From Pseudomonas lopnurensis (lineage in GTDB: Bacteria; Pseudomonadota; Gammaproteobacteria; Pseudomonadales; Pseudomonadaceae): DNA of 64,000 bases. Below, piece after piece: positions 25,487 to 40,734 of this stretch. Where the stretch lies: positions 9,734 to 73,733 of the forward strand of contig NZ_JADDIX010000053.1 of NCBI RefSeq assembly GCF_015070855.1. Direction: 5' to 3'. The notes under the pieces are model-generated. The model searched no databases. It had not been told where the DNA came from and saw nothing but the letters and a program-made list of their open reading frames with translations. Position 1 is the stretch's first letter. Every line of letters starts with the position of its first letter. The translations under genes were made by a program, and so were the position numbers.

Positions 25487-27817
25487 TCAGTCCGGCAGTG
25501 GTGCGAAGAGCGCATCGATATCATGCTGCTGCAGCGTCCAACGACCTTCCGTATCGCCCGCCAGCACGCCGGCGGCGAGTTCGGCCTTGCGCCGTTGCAG
25601 CTGGCGGATGCGTTCCTCGACGGTGCCGCGGGTGATCAGGCGGTAGACGAACACCGGTTTGTCCTGGCCGATACGGTAGGCGCGGTCGGTCGCCTGGTTT
25701 TCCGCGGCCGGGTTCCACCAGGGATCGTAGTGGATCACGGTGTCCGCTGCGGTGAGGTTGAGGCCGGTGCCGCCGGCTTTCAGGCTGATCAGGAACAGCG
25801 GCACTTCGCCGGCCTGGAAGCGTTCCACCGGCGTGCGCCGGTCGGCGGTGTCGCCGGTGAGCTTGAGGTAGTCGATGCCGCGCTTGTGCAGTGCCTGTTC
25901 GATCAGCGCCAGCATCGAGGTGAACTGCGAGAACAGCAGCACCCGCCGGCCTTCGCTCATCAGCTCGTCGAGCATCTCCAGCAGACTGTCCAGCTTGCCG
26001 GAGCTGCCGCCGCGGGCCGTGCGGGTGGACTCGCTCTTGACCAGGCGCAGGTCGCAGCACACCTGGCGCAGCTTGAGCAGTGCCTCGAGAATGACCATCT
26101 GGCTGCGCGCCAGGCCCTTGCGTTCGATTTCCGCCCGGACCTTGCGGTCCATCGCCAGGCGCAGGCTTTCGTAGAGTTCGCGCTGGGCGTCATTCAAATC
26201 GACCCAGTGGACGATCTCGTTCTTGGCTGGTAGCTCCTTGGCCACTTCTTCCTTGGTCCGGCGCAGCAGGAAGGGTTTGATCCGGGCGCGCAGGTGCGCC
26301 AGGCGGGCCTCGTCGCCGTGCTTTTCGATCGGCGTGCGGTAGTCGCGGCTGAAGCTCCTGGCGTCGGCGAGCCAGCCGGGCATGAGGAAGTGGAACAGCG
26401 ACCATAGCTCGCCGAGGTGATTCTCCAGCGGGGTGCCGGTCAGGCACAGCCGCTGGCGCGTCTGCAACTGGCGTGCGGCCTGTGCGGCCTTGCTGAGCGG
26501 GTTCTTGATGTGCTGCGCCTCGTCGAGAATCAGCACGTGCAGCGGCTGCTGCTTCAGCGTCTCGATGTCGCGCGGCAGCAGAGCGTAGCTGGTGAGCAGC
26601 AGGTCGTAGTCGGCGAGCTCGATGAAATGTTTCTGCCGGCCGACGCCCTTGAGCGTCAGTACACGCAACTGCGGGGCGAAGCGGGCCGCCTCGTCCTGCC
26701 AGTTGGGAATCAGGCTGGTGGGCATGACCACCAGCGCTGGCCGATCGAGCCGGCCGCTCTGCTTCTCGAGCAGCAGGTGGGCGAGGCTCTGCAGCGTCTT
26801 GCCCAGCCCCATGTCGTCGCCGAGGATGCCGCCGGCGCCCAGCTCGCGCAAGGTCTGCAGCCATGCCAGGCCCTGCAGCTGATAGGGCCGCAGGCGGGCG
26901 TTCAACCCGGCCGGCGGCAGGCCTGGCCGGTCACCGAGGTGCTGCAGGCGCCTGGCGAAGTCGCGCAGCCGTTCGCCACCGCGCCATTGCGCGTGCAGGC
27001 CGTCGAGCCCGGCGAGGCGCGCGCCGTCGGCCTTGCTCAGGCGTAACGCAGGGCCGTCCAGCGACTCGCGCAGGTAGAGTTCGCCGAGCGTGGCGAGAAT
27101 CGGCTTGAGCCGCGCGAAGGGCAGCGTCACCTGCAGAGGCTGGTCGTCACGCCGGCGCGGTTGCTCGAGCTGCAGGCGCAACAGTTCGTCATCGCCGCGC
27201 AGGCTCAGGTTGCGCGGGCTGAGCAGTCGCGGATTCTGCCGGATCAGGCGCAGCAGGATCGGCAATATGCCGATGCGCTGGCCGTCGACGACGATCCCCA
27301 GCTCGAGGTCGAACCAGTCATGTTCTGGCGCTTGCTCGATCTCGGCGTACCAGCCGTCGATGGGCGTCAGGTCATAGAGAAAGCCGGGCTGGATATCGAT
27401 CTGCCAGCCCTGCCTGCGCAGCTCGGGCAATTGTTCCTGCACGAACCTGATCCAGGCGTCTTCGCCGGACAGCTGGAACATTTCCGCCGAGTCCTTGGGG
27501 AGCGCGAGGCTCTGGCGCAGGGCGGGGCGGAAGTCCAGCTGCTCCAGTTGCCTGCGCAGCGCCTGTTCGGCCTGGGGCTGGCGCGCGATGAGTTCGATCG
27601 TCTCGCCCACGCGATGGCGAATCCGCTCGCCGTCGCGCTTGCCGTGAATCCGCGCCTCGCCATAGAGGAAGCTGAGCCCGGCGCGGTGCTGGTACTCGCT
27701 GACCATGCGCCGGTTGCCGGGCTGGTAATTGATCGCCAGGTGGCTGCCGAGGCTGAGCAGCGGGACGGGCGCCAGGTCGTCGACCAGACGTTCCTGACGC
27801 GGTGGAAGGGGCGCCAT
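25487..27817 (-). CDS. SNF2-family helicase, apparently missing its N-terminal region
   Basis: The visible protein has 776 residues. It has a bacterial SNF2-associated region (about 1-300), then the helicase core with DDMGLGKT (K340), DEAQH at 432-436, LTGTPLENHLGELW, and a C-terminal helicase domain with LFSQFTSML and QATDRAYRIGQ. Members I remember from pseudomonads are about 1,050-1,100 residues and begin with a SWIM zinc-finger region; nothing like it is present. Sequence starting MAPLPPRQERLVDDL looks internal to that family. The frame stays open 117 bp further up to the csiV stop codon without adding a family-like start or zinc ligands. It may be a functional shortened ATPase or a remnant. 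Confidence 0.8.
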   Translation of the reverse strand: MAPLPPRQERLVDDLAPVPLLSLGSHLAINYQPGNRRMVSEYQHRAGLSFLYGEARIHGKRDGERIRHRVGETIELIARQPQAEQALRRQLEQLDFRPALRQSLALPKDSAEMFQLSGEDAWIRFVQEQLPELRRQGWQIDIQPGFLYDLTPIDGWYAEIEQAPEHDWFDLELGIVVDGQRIGILPILLRLIRQNPRLLSPRNLSLRGDDELLRLQLEQPRRRDDQPLQVTLPFARLKPILATLGELYLRESLDGPALRLSKADGARLAGLDGLHAQWRGGERLRDFARRLQHLGDRPGLPPAGLNARLRPYQLQGLAWLQTLRELGAGGILGDDMGLGKTLQSLAHLLLEKQSGRLDRPALVVMPTSLIPNWQDEAARFAPQLRVLTLKGVGRQKHFIELADYDLLLTSYALLPRDIETLKQQPLHVLILDEAQHIKNPLSKAAQAARQLQTRQRLCLTGTPLENHLGELWSLFHFLMPGWLADARSFSRDYRTPIEKHGDEARLAHLRARIKPFLLRRTKEEVAKELPAKNEIVHWVDLNDAQRELYESLRLAMDRKVRAEIERKGLARSQMVILEALLKLRQVCCDLRLVKSESTRTARGGSSGKLDSLLEMLDELMSEGRRVLLFSQFTSMLALIEQALHKRGIDYLKLTGDTADRRTPVERFQAGEVPLFLISLKAGGTGLNLTAADTVIHYDPWWNPAAENQATDRAYRIGQDKPVFVYRLITRGTVEERIRQLQRRKAELAAGVLAGDTEGRWTLQQHDIDALFAPLPD

Positions 27818-27934
27818 CGGCTCAGCGTCCGGGCACGGGATTGCCCATCGCGCACGCGGCCGCGGCGAGCATGCGTGGCCGCTGGCAGATGATGGCGGAA
27901 AGGGGCAAGGGCATACGAGAGGGACCTGCGGGAC

Positions 27935-28456
27935 TTACAGTGGTTTCAGTTCGATCAGCAGCCCGAGGCTGTCATGGTCTATGTAGTTCAGCTTGCGCGG
28001 TTCCAGGCGCACGCGCTGCTGCAGTCGCTCGCTGGCCAGCAGTTGTCCATGTTCGCCGAAGCGATTGACCCAGAATACGGCATCGGCCTGGATGTATCGC
28101 CCCGGCCGCAGTTTCAGCCTGCCTTGCAGCGGGTAATGCTCGAAGCGTCGATCTCCCTGGGTCAGTGCGATGGTCTCGCCATCATTCGCGATGCGTTGCT
28201 GCCAGGCGCGTTGCATCAGTACCTGGTAGCCCCGGTCGGGGCTGAGCCGTGCGGCGACGTCGTGCAGGGCGGGGGCGCGCTCGTCGGCTCGCGCCAGCAG
28301 CCGCGTGCCGTGCGCCCAGTCAGGGGGCGCAGGGCGGCTGGCTTCCAGCGCGGCGGCATGGCGGAACAGGATCAACTCGACCCGGTACAGCGTATCCGCC
28401 AATGCCTGTGGCGCGACCAGCACGGCCAGCAGGGCGAGACAGCGTAGCGACTGCAT
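27935..28456 (-). CDS. CsiV family periplasmic protein
   Basis: This 173-residue protein has a signal peptide (MQSLRCLALLAVLVAPQALA). The CsiV-type body contains YRVELILFRH near the start, then RGYQVLMQRAWQQ, FEHYPLQGRLKLRPGRYI and LNYIDHDSLGLLIEL. Similar proteins lie next to mfd in pseudomonads and alteromonads, and one has been described as peptidoglycan-associated. The exact role is unknown. It starts 9 bp after the mfd stop and is probably cotranscribed. Its stop TAA at 27935-27937 also closes the upstream extension of the SNF2 reading frame. Confidence 0.85.
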   Translation of the reverse strand: MQSLRCLALLAVLVAPQALADTLYRVELILFRHAAALEASRPAPPDWAHGTRLLARADERAPALHDVAARLSPDRGYQVLMQRAWQQRIANDGETIALTQGDRRFEHYPLQGRLKLRPGRYIQADAVFWVNRFGEHGQLLASERLQQRVRLEPRKLNYIDHDSLGLLIELKPL

Positions 28457-28465
28457 GCGGCATCC

Positions 28466-31903
<3,438 letters not shown>

Positions 31904-32061
31904 GGGTGGGCGTGACTCCGATCGAAAAATAGGCCGCCGGGATTGTAACTATCGAGGCGCTCGGCTGTCAGTGTTTCGTCCGCTGCAGATTGCCGGCGCT
32001 AGGGTGCGTCGTCATAATGTAGCCCCTTTTCTCAGCCCCTACATGTTGGAAGGAACTGCCC

Positions 32062-33513
32062 GTGACTCAGAAGCCCGACCAGTGTCTTGGTGAATGGATT
32101 GACCGCGAAGCCCTCGCCGAAGCGATGATTCCGCTGATTGGTCAGCTGTACCGCAACAACAACGTGGTGACTTCGATCTACGGGCGTGGCCTGATCAATC
32201 GCTCGGTGATCGCCATCCTCAAGGCGCACCGTTTCGCCCGCCATCGCATCGCCGATGAGGCCGAGCTGTCGGTTCACGACACCTTCCAGGTCCTCAAGAC
32301 CATGAGCGAGATGAACCTGGGGGCCGCCTCGGTGGACCTGGGCAAGCTGGTGGCCAAGTACAAGGAGGCCGGCAACGGCCGCAACCTCGAGCAGTTCGTA
32401 CGCGAGGAGCTGGCCGAAGTGGCCGACAAGCGCCATGCCTCCACCGCGCGCAAGGGGACCGACGTGGTGCTCTACGGCTTCGGCCGCATCGGCCGCCTGC
32501 TGGCGCGCATCCTGATCGAGAAGACCGGTGGCGGCGACGGCCTGCGCCTGCGCGCCATCGTCGTGCGCAAGGGCGCCGACAATGACCTGGTCAAGCGTGC
32601 CAGCCTGCTGCGGCGCGACTCGGTGCATGGCCCGTTCGACGGCACCATCACCATCGACGAGGCGAACAACACCATCACCGCCAACGGCAACCTGATCCAG
32701 GTGATCTACTCCAACGATCCGGCCTCGGTGGACTACACCCAGTACGGCATCGAAAACGCCCTGCTGGTCGACAACACCGGCAAGTGGCGCGACGCCGAAG
32801 GCCTGGGTCAGCACCTCAAGTGCCCGGGCGTCGAGCGCGTCGTGCTGACCGCGCCGGGCAAAGGCGAGCTGAAGAACATCGTTCATGGCATCAACCACGG
32901 CGACATCACCGCCGACGACAAGATCATCTCCGCGGCGTCCTGCACCACCAACGCCATCGTGCCTGTGCTCAAGGCGGTCAACGACCAGTACGGCATCGTC
33001 AACGGCCACGTCGAGACCGTGCATTCGTACACCAACGACCAGAACCTGATCGACAACTTCCACAAGGGCAGTCGTCGTGGCCGCAGCGCCGCGCTGAACA
33101 TGGTCATCACCGAAACCGGCGCGGCCACCGCGGCGGCCAAGGCGCTGCCGGTGCTCAAGGGCAAGCTGACCGGCAACGCCATCCGCGTGCCGACGCCGAA
33201 CGTGTCGATGGCCATCCTCAACCTGAACCTGGAAAAGGCGACCAGCCGCGAGGAGATCAACGAGTACCTGCGCCAGATGGCCATGCACTCGGACCTGCAG
33301 AAGCAGATCGATTTCGTCAACTCGCAGGAAGTTGTATCAACCGATTTCGTCGGTTCGCGGCATGCCGGCGTGGTGGATGCCGAAGCGACCATCTGCAACG
33401 ACAACCGCGTCGTGCTGTACGTCTGGTATGACAACGAGTTCGGCTACAGCTGCCAGGTGGTGCGCGTGATGGAGGACATGGCCGGGGTCAACCCGCCGGC
33501 CTTCCCGCGCTGA
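32062..33513 (+). CDS. gap: Glyceraldehyde-3-phosphate dehydrogenase with N-terminal extension
   Basis: The 483 residues exceed the usual 330-340. The NAD(P)-binding motif GFGRIGR is at 139-145, and the catalytic cysteine is C294 in SAASCTTNA. The first 130 residues form an extra, largely helical domain. This longer type is the one encoded next to mfd in pseudomonads. It interconverts glyceraldehyde-3-phosphate and 1,3-bisphosphoglycerate; a gluconeogenic role is plausible but not shown by the sequence. The start is a GTG at 32062 with GGAAGGA 8 bases upstream. A strong terminator follows at 33536. Confidence 0.95.
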   Translation: MTQKPDQCLGEWIDREALAEAMIPLIGQLYRNNNVVTSIYGRGLINRSVIAILKAHRFARHRIADEAELSVHDTFQVLKTMSEMNLGAASVDLGKLVAKYKEAGNGRNLEQFVREELAEVADKRHASTARKGTDVVLYGFGRIGRLLARILIEKTGGGDGLRLRAIVVRKGADNDLVKRASLLRRDSVHGPFDGTITIDEANNTITANGNLIQVIYSNDPASVDYTQYGIENALLVDNTGKWRDAEGLGQHLKCPGVERVVLTAPGKGELKNIVHGINHGDITADDKIISAASCTTNAIVPVLKAVNDQYGIVNGHVETVHSYTNDQNLIDNFHKGSRRGRSAALNMVITETGAATAAAKALPVLKGKLTGNAIRVPTPNVSMAILNLNLEKATSREEINEYLRQMAMHSDLQKQIDFVNSQEVVSTDFVGSRHAGVVDAEATICNDNRVVLYVWYDNEFGYSCQVVRVMEDMAGVNPPAFPR

Positions 33514-33535
33514 GCAGGGTGCTGGTTGTAACCTG

Positions 33536-33563
33536 AAAAAACGGGAGCCTGGGCTCCCGTTTT
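33536..33563 (+). terminator. Rho-independent terminator after gapdh
   Basis: The perfect 9-bp stem ACGGGAGCC/GGCTCCCGT with a 2-base loop is preceded by five A and followed by TTT. It begins about 22 bp past the gapdh stop. The A- and T-runs on both sides would allow activity on either strand. Confidence 0.9.
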
Positions 33564-33680
33564 GCATTTCCGCATGGCTAAAGGCGCTGCAAGCCCCGTC
33601 ATTGAGCGGCTGCTGCAGGCCCGCCTGCGCGGTGCCGGGTTATCCCGTATCTCTTGTCCCGGGTCAAAAATCCGCAAGGC

Positions 33681-33715
33681 TTGGGTGGCCAGTCAAGGTC
33701 TGCGGCCTCTATAAT
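33681..33715 (+). promoter_or_regulatory. Putative promoter of the nqr operon
   Basis: A perfect sigma-70 -10 hexamer TATAAT is at 33710-33715. No consensus -35 is found at 17 bp spacing (the sequence there is GGCCAG). TTGGGT at 33681 is too far upstream at 23 bp. It may therefore need an activator. Transcription would begin near 33722 and give an untranslated leader of about 128 nt before nqrA. Confidence 0.4.
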
Positions 33716-33828
33716 CGGGCGGATTTTTTACCTGGGTCCGCGACATGGTGTCGCGTCAATAACTCATTGGCGCGCGCTATGCAATGCTACTTTCCGCTAT
33801 GTCGGCTGGCCTGAAAAAAGCTTTCTAA

Positions 33829-35187
<1,359 letters not shown>

Positions 35188-35190
35188 GGC

Positions 35191-36402
35191 ATGGGCATTC
35201 GCGCATTCCTCGACAAGATCGAGCATCATTTCGAAAAAGGCGGCAAGTACGAGAAGTGGTACGCACTGTACGAAGCGGCCGACACCTTCCTCTATCGTCC
35301 CGGTAGCGTCACCAAGACCACCGCTCACGTGCGCGACGGCATCGACCTCAAGCGCATGATGATCACCGTCTGGCTGTGCACCTTCCCGGCGATGTTCTTC
35401 GGCATGTGGAACACCGGCTACCAGGCCAACCTGATCTTCGCCCAGAGCCCGGAACTGCTGGCCGCCCAGGAAGGCTGGCGCTTCGGCCTGATCGGCGCGC
35501 TCGCCGGCTTCGATCCCAACAGCCTGTGGGACAACTTCATCCAGGGCGCGGCCTACTTCCTGCCGATCTACGCGGTGACCTTCATCGTCGGCGGTTTCTG
35601 GGAGGTGCTGTTCGCCTCGATCCGCAAGCACGAAGTCAACGAAGGCTTCTTCGTCACTTCGGTGCTGTTCGCGCTGATCCTGCCGCCGTCCATCCCGCTG
35701 TGGCAGGTCGCGCTGGGCATCAGCTTCGGTGTGGTGATCGGCAAGGAGATCTTCGGCGGTACCGGCAAGAACTTCCTCAACCCGGCACTCACCGCCCGTG
35801 CGTTCCTGTTCTTCGCCTATCCGGCGCAGATGTCCGGCGATGCGGTCTGGACCGCCGTCGACGGCTATGCCGGCGCTACCGCGCTGAGCCTGGGCTTCGT
35901 GGGCGGCATCGAGAACGTGATCGACAACGGTATCACCTGGATGGATGCCTTCATCGGCACCATGCACGGCTCGATCGGTGAAACCAGCACGCTGGCCATC
36001 TTCATCGGCGGCGCCGTCCTGCTCATGAGCAAGATCGCTTCCTGGCGCATCGTCGCCGGCGTGATGCTCGGCATGATCGGCCTGAGCTACCTGTTCAACC
36101 TGATCGGTTCCGACACCAATGCCCTGTTCGCCATGCCCTGGTACTGGCACATGGTCGTCGGTGGCTTCGCTTTCGGCATGATCTTCATGGCGACCGACCC
36201 GGTTTCGGCCTCCATGACCAATACCGGCAAGTGGGTGTTCGGCATTCTCATCGGTGTGATGGTCGTGCTGATCCGCGTGGTCAACCCCGCCTTCCCGGAA
36301 GGCATGATGCTGGCGATCCTGTTCGCCAACCTGTGTGCGCCGCTGATTGACCATTTCGTCATTCAGGCCAATATCAAGCGGAGGCTGGCACGTAATGTCT
36401 AG
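35191..36402 (+). CDS. nqrB: Na+-translocating NADH:quinone reductase subunit B
   Basis: This is a 403-residue polytopic membrane subunit. The covalent-FMN acceptor site is [10 protein letters not shown], with T230 of GAT the expected flavinylation residue. The position before GAT is Ala rather than the commoner Ser/Thr. Conserved [17 protein letters not shown] at about 189-205 matches NqrB. The start with GGAGGGTTAAGGC-type upstream sequence is good. The 3' end overlaps nqrC by 8 bp. Confidence 0.97.
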   Translation: MGIRAFLDKIEHHFEKGGKYEKWYALYEAADTFLYRPGSVTKTTAHVRDGIDLKRMMITVWLCTFPAMFFGMWNTGYQANLIFAQSPELLAAQEGWRFGLIGALAGFDPNSLWDNFIQGAAYFLPIYAVTFIVGGFWEVLFASIRKHEVNEGFFVTSVLFALILPPSIPLWQVALGISFGVVIGKEIFGGTGKNFLNPALTARAFLFFAYPAQMSGDAVWTAVDGYAGATALSLGFVGGIENVIDNGITWMDAFIGTMHGSIGETSTLAIFIGGAVLLMSKIASWRIVAGVMLGMIGLSYLFNLIGSDTNALFAMPWYWHMVVGGFAFGMIFMATDPVSASMTNTGKWVFGILIGVMVVLIRVVNPAFPEGMMLAILFANLCAPLIDHFVIQANIKRRLARNV

Positions 36403-37189
36403 TCAGAAAGAATCCACCGTTCGCACGCTGACGGTAGCCCTGTTGGTCTGCCTGGTGTGCTCCATCTTCGTGGCGGGTGCCGCCGTGGCGCTTCGCCCGA
36501 CCCAGCAGGAAAACCGCCTGCTGGACAAGCAGCGCAGCATCCTGGCCATCGCCGGCCTGGGTGAGGCCGGAATGTCCGGCAATCAGGTCAAGCAGCTGTT
36601 CAACGAGCGCATCGTCGCCCGTCTGGTCGATCTGGAAACCGGCAAGTTCAGCGATGAGTTCGATGCCGGGACCTTCGATCCGCTGGTGGCGGCCAAGGAC
36701 CCTGCGCTGTCCAAGGCATTGCCGGGCGACCAGGACATCGCCTCGATCAAGCGTCGTGAGCGTTACAGCACCGTGTATATCGTCGAAGGGCAGGGCGAGG
36801 GCGAGATCGATACGCTGATCCTGCCCGTTCGCGGTTACGGCCTGTGGTCGACCCTCTACGGTTTCATGGCCGTGAAAGGCGACCTGGATACCGTCGCTGG
36901 CTTCGGTTTCTACCAGCATGGCGAAACCCCCGGCCTGGGCGGCGAAGTCGACAATCCGAAATGGCGCGGCATGTGGCCGGGCAAGCAGCTGTTCGACGAC
37001 GACGGCAAGCTGGCCGTGCAGATCGTCAAGGGCGGTGTCGATCCGCAGAGCCCGAGGGCCGACCATCAGGTCGACGCCCTGGCCGGTGCAACCCTGACCA
37101 GCAACGGGGTCAACCACCTGTTGCACTTCTGGCTGGGCGAGAACGGCTTCGGTCCATTTATCGCTAATCTGCGCGCTGGGGAGGCTTGA
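36395..37189 (+). CDS. nqrC: Na+-translocating NADH:quinone reductase subunit C
   Basis: The protein has 264 residues with one N-terminal membrane anchor (about 11-32) and a periplasmic FMN-binding domain. The flavinylation motif is [10 protein letters not shown] at 227-236, with T233 of GAT the expected acceptor. As in NqrB, Ala replaces the usual Ser/Thr before GAT. The ATG at 36395 is preceded by GGAGG, and the overlap with the nqrB stop suggests coupling. A longer frame from 36347 would only translate the end of nqrB. Confidence 0.96.
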   Translation: MSSQKESTVRTLTVALLVCLVCSIFVAGAAVALRPTQQENRLLDKQRSILAIAGLGEAGMSGNQVKQLFNERIVARLVDLETGKFSDEFDAGTFDPLVAAKDPALSKALPGDQDIASIKRRERYSTVYIVEGQGEGEIDTLILPVRGYGLWSTLYGFMAVKGDLDTVAGFGFYQHGETPGLGGEVDNPKWRGMWPGKQLFDDDGKLAVQIVKGGVDPQSPRADHQVDALAGATLTSNGVNHLLHFWLGENGFGPFIANLRAGEA

Positions 37190-37191
37190 TC

Positions 37192-37859
37192 ATGTCGCAA
37201 CCCACTGTCAAAGAAGTTCTGTTCAATCCGATCTTCAACAACAACCCCATCGGCTTGCAGATCCTCGGGATCTGCTCGGCGCTGGCGGTGACCTCCAACC
37301 TCAACACCGCCCTGGTGATGTCGGTCGCGCTGACCCTGGTGACCGGGTTCTCGAACCTGTTCATCTCGATGATCCGTAGCCAGATCCCGAATTCGATCCG
37401 CATGATCGTACAGATGGTGATCATCGCCTCGCTGGTGATCCTGGTGGACCAGGTGCTCAAGGCCTATGCCTTCTCGCTGTCCAAGCAGCTGTCGGTATTC
37501 GTCGGCCTGATCATCACCAACTGTATCGTGATGGGCCGCGCCGAAGCCTTCGCCATGCAGAACCCGCCGCTGCTGTCGTTCTTCGATGGCATTGGTAACG
37601 GTCTGGGCTACAGCGCCATGCTGATCGCCCTGGGCATCATTCGCGAGCTGACCGGCGCCGGCAAGCTGATGGGTTACACCATCCTGCCGACCGTCAATGA
37701 CGGCGGCTGGTATCTGCCCAACGGCATGATGCTGCTGCCGCCTTCGGCGTTCTTCCTGATCGGTCTGTTCATCTGGGGCATTCGCAGCTGGAAGAAGGAA
37801 CAGATCGAGAAGCCGTCCTTCAAGATGGCGCCGCAGGTCTCGAGCAAGGAGGCTTACTA

Positions 37860-37860
<1 letters not shown>
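37192..37860 (+). CDS. nqrD: Na+-translocating NADH:quinone reductase subunit D
   Basis: This is a 222-residue integral membrane subunit with about six transmembrane helices, of the RnfE/NqrD family. [20 protein letters not shown] (about 24-43) and [12 protein letters not shown] (about 105) are conserved; the cysteines help bind the membrane-embedded iron centre shared with NqrE. The ATG at 37192 has GAGG 8 bases upstream. Its stop overlaps the nqrE start by 1 bp (TAATG). Confidence 0.97.
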
Positions 37861-38468
<608 letters not shown>

Positions 38469-38483
38469 GGACGGAACGAACTG

Positions 38484-39707
38484 ATGAGTTACGAAATTTT
38501 CCTCGCCATCGGTATGTTCACCGCCATCGTGCTCGCGCTGGTGGTGATCATCCTGGCTGCGCGCGCCAAGCTGGTTTCCAGCGGTGACGTAAGCATCGAG
38601 ATCAACGGGGAACGGACCATTACCGTGCCCGCGGGTGGCAAGCTGCTGCAGACGCTGGCGGCCAACAATATCTTCCTCTCGTCCGCCTGTGGTGGCGGCG
38701 GCACCTGCGCGCAGTGCAAGTGCATCGTCGAGAGCGGTGGCGGTGAGATGCTGCCCACCGAAGAGTCGCACTTCACTCGCCGCGAGGCCGGTGAAGGCTG
38801 GCGCCTGTCCTGCCAGACCCCGGTCAAGGCGGACATGAAGATCGAGGTGCCGGAAGAAGTCTTCGGCGTGAAGAAGTGGGAATGCACGGTGGAATCCAAC
38901 CCCAACGTGGCCACTTTCATCAAGGAGCTGACGCTCAAGCTGCCGGAAGGCGAGAACGTCGACTTCCGCGCCGGTGGTTACGTTCAGCTCGAATGCCCGC
39001 CGCACACGGTGAAGTACAAGGATTTCGACATCCAGCCGGAATTCCGCGCCGACTGGGACAAGTTCGACCTGTGGCGCTACGTCTCCAAGGTCGACGAGAC
39101 CACCATCCGCGCCTACTCCATGGCCAACTATCCGGAAGAGCGCGGCCTGGTGAAATTCAACATCCGCGTCGCTTCGCCGCCGCCGGGTCGCGATGACATT
39201 CCGCCGGGCAAGATGTCTTCCTGGGTATTCAGCCTCAAGCCGGGCGACAAGGTCACGGTGTACGGCCCGTTCGGTGAGTTCTTCGCCAAGGATACCGACG
39301 CCGAGATGGTCTTCATCGGCGGCGGTGCCGGCATGGCGCCGATGCGCTCGCACATCTTCGACCAGCTCAAGCGTCTCAAGTCCACGCGCAAGATGAGCTT
39401 CTGGTATGGCGCCCGTTCCATGCGCGAGGCCTTCTATGTCGAGGAATACGACCAGCTGCAGGCCGAGAACCCGAACTTCCAGTGGCACCTGGCGCTGTCC
39501 GATCCGTTGCCCGAAGACAACTGGCAAGGTCCCACCGGCTTCATTCACAACGTGCTGTTCGAGAACTACCTGAAGGACCATCCGGCTCCGGAGGATTGCG
39601 AGTTCTACATGTGCGGCCCGCCGATGATGAACGCATCGGTGATCAAGATGCTCACCGACCTGGGCGTCGAACCGGAGAATATCCTGCTCGATGACTTCGG
39701 CGGCTAG
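38484..39707 (+). CDS. nqrF: Na+-translocating NADH:quinone reductase subunit F (NADH-oxidising)
   Basis: The 407-residue protein has one N-terminal membrane helix (about 5-27). A [2Fe-2S] ferredoxin domain follows with cluster cysteines C69, C75, C78 and C110 ([12 protein letters not shown] and RLSC). The ferredoxin-reductase domain binds FAD ([11 protein letters not shown]) and NADH ([20 protein letters not shown]). Electrons enter the complex here from NADH. The gene follows nqrE by 15 bp with GGACGGAACG upstream of the ATG. Confidence 0.97.
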   Translation: MSYEIFLAIGMFTAIVLALVVIILAARAKLVSSGDVSIEINGERTITVPAGGKLLQTLAANNIFLSSACGGGGTCAQCKCIVESGGGEMLPTEESHFTRREAGEGWRLSCQTPVKADMKIEVPEEVFGVKKWECTVESNPNVATFIKELTLKLPEGENVDFRAGGYVQLECPPHTVKYKDFDIQPEFRADWDKFDLWRYVSKVDETTIRAYSMANYPEERGLVKFNIRVASPPPGRDDIPPGKMSSWVFSLKPGDKVTVYGPFGEFFAKDTDAEMVFIGGGAGMAPMRSHIFDQLKRLKSTRKMSFWYGARSMREAFYVEEYDQLQAENPNFQWHLALSDPLPEDNWQGPTGFIHNVLFENYLKDHPAPEDCEFYMCGPPMMNASVIKMLTDLGVEPENILLDDFGG

Positions 39708-40734
39708 CGTGTCTCGAGCCATGCTCCGGCCCGTCATCGCTGTCGCTCTGGCGGCAGCCCTGACGGGCTGTCTGTTTCGGGACCAGGTCGCAAGCTTCGG
39801 CGGTCCGACCATGGGCAGTACCTATACGGTCAAGTACGTGGCCAGCCGCGATGTCGCCGCTAAGGAGCAATTGCAGAAAGAGACCGAGGCCATTCTCGGT
39901 GAACTCGACAAGCAGCTGTCCACCTACCGCAGCGACTCCGACGTCGAGCGGTTCAATGGCCTGGCGGGCGACAGCTGCGAACCGATGCCCGAGGCGGTGC
40001 GCGAATTGGTCGCAGCCGGAGCCCGCTTGTCCGCCGACAGCGACGGCGCGTTCGACCTTACACTCGAACCCTTGCTGAACCTCTGGGGCTTCGGTCCGCA
40101 GGGCCGGGCCGAGCGTGTGCCGGATACGCAGGAGATCGAAGCGGCGCGGGCGCTCACCGGCCATCGTCACCTGCGTATCGACGGCGAGCGGCTGTGCAAG
40201 GACGTGGCCGTGCAGCTGGATTTCAACAGCATCGCCGCCGGCTACGCCGTGGATCGGGTGATCGCGCGCCTGCAGGAGCTGGGTGTGCAGAGCTACCTGG
40301 TGGAAATCACCGGCGAGCTGAAGGCACAGGGGCGCAAACCGGATGGTTCGCCATGGCGCATCGCCATCGAGGCGCCGCGGGATGACGAGCGCGTGGCGCA
40401 GAAGATCATCGAACTCGATGGTCTGGGCGTCTCCACGTCGGGCGACTACCGCAATTATTTCGAGCGCGAGGGCAAGCGCTATTCGCACACGCTCGACCCA
40501 CAGACTGGCCGGCCGATCGAGCATCGTCTGGCATCGGTTACGGTGATCGACCCATCGACCCTGCGGGCTGATGGGTTGTCTACCGCACTGATGGTGCTCG
40601 GCCCCGAGCGTGGTTTCGCGCTTGCCGAGCAAGAGGCTATCGCTGCGTTCTTCGTGATTCGGGAAGGACAAGGCTTCGCAACGAAAAGCACCAGGGCTTT
40701 CGATGAGCTGTTCGGTGCGGGAGTGGAACAATGA
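39691..40734 (+). CDS. apbE: FAD:protein FMN transferase ApbE (lipoprotein)
   Basis: The protein has a lipoprotein signal ending in the lipobox AALTGC, so the mature form is tethered outside the inner membrane. ApbE features are [12 protein letters not shown] near the N terminus, [34 protein letters not shown] and [11 protein letters not shown]. It attaches FMN to the Thr of NqrB and NqrC, which fits its position directly after nqrF. The ATG at 39691 overlaps nqrF by 17 bp and has GGAG upstream; ATG 39721 would give a more typical 17-residue signal, so the start is uncertain. Confidence 0.94.
   Translation: MTSAASVSRAMLRPVIAVALAAALTGCLFRDQVASFGGPTMGSTYTVKYVASRDVAAKEQLQKETEAILGELDKQLSTYRSDSDVERFNGLAGDSCEPMPEAVRELVAAGARLSADSDGAFDLTLEPLLNLWGFGPQGRAERVPDTQEIEAARALTGHRHLRIDGERLCKDVAVQLDFNSIAAGYAVDRVIARLQELGVQSYLVEITGELKAQGRKPDGSPWRIAIEAPRDDERVAQKIIELDGLGVSTSGDYRNYFEREGKRYSHTLDPQTGRPIEHRLASVTVIDPSTLRADGLSTALMVLGPERGFALAEQEAIAAFFVIREGQGFATKSTRAFDELFGAGVEQ

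Noticed and set aside
27818-27920. A 30-residue minus-strand frame (MPLPLSAIIC...) ending just before the SNF2 start
   Set aside because: It has no clear ribosome-binding site or homologue and is most simply residual sequence at the csiV/SNF2 junction.
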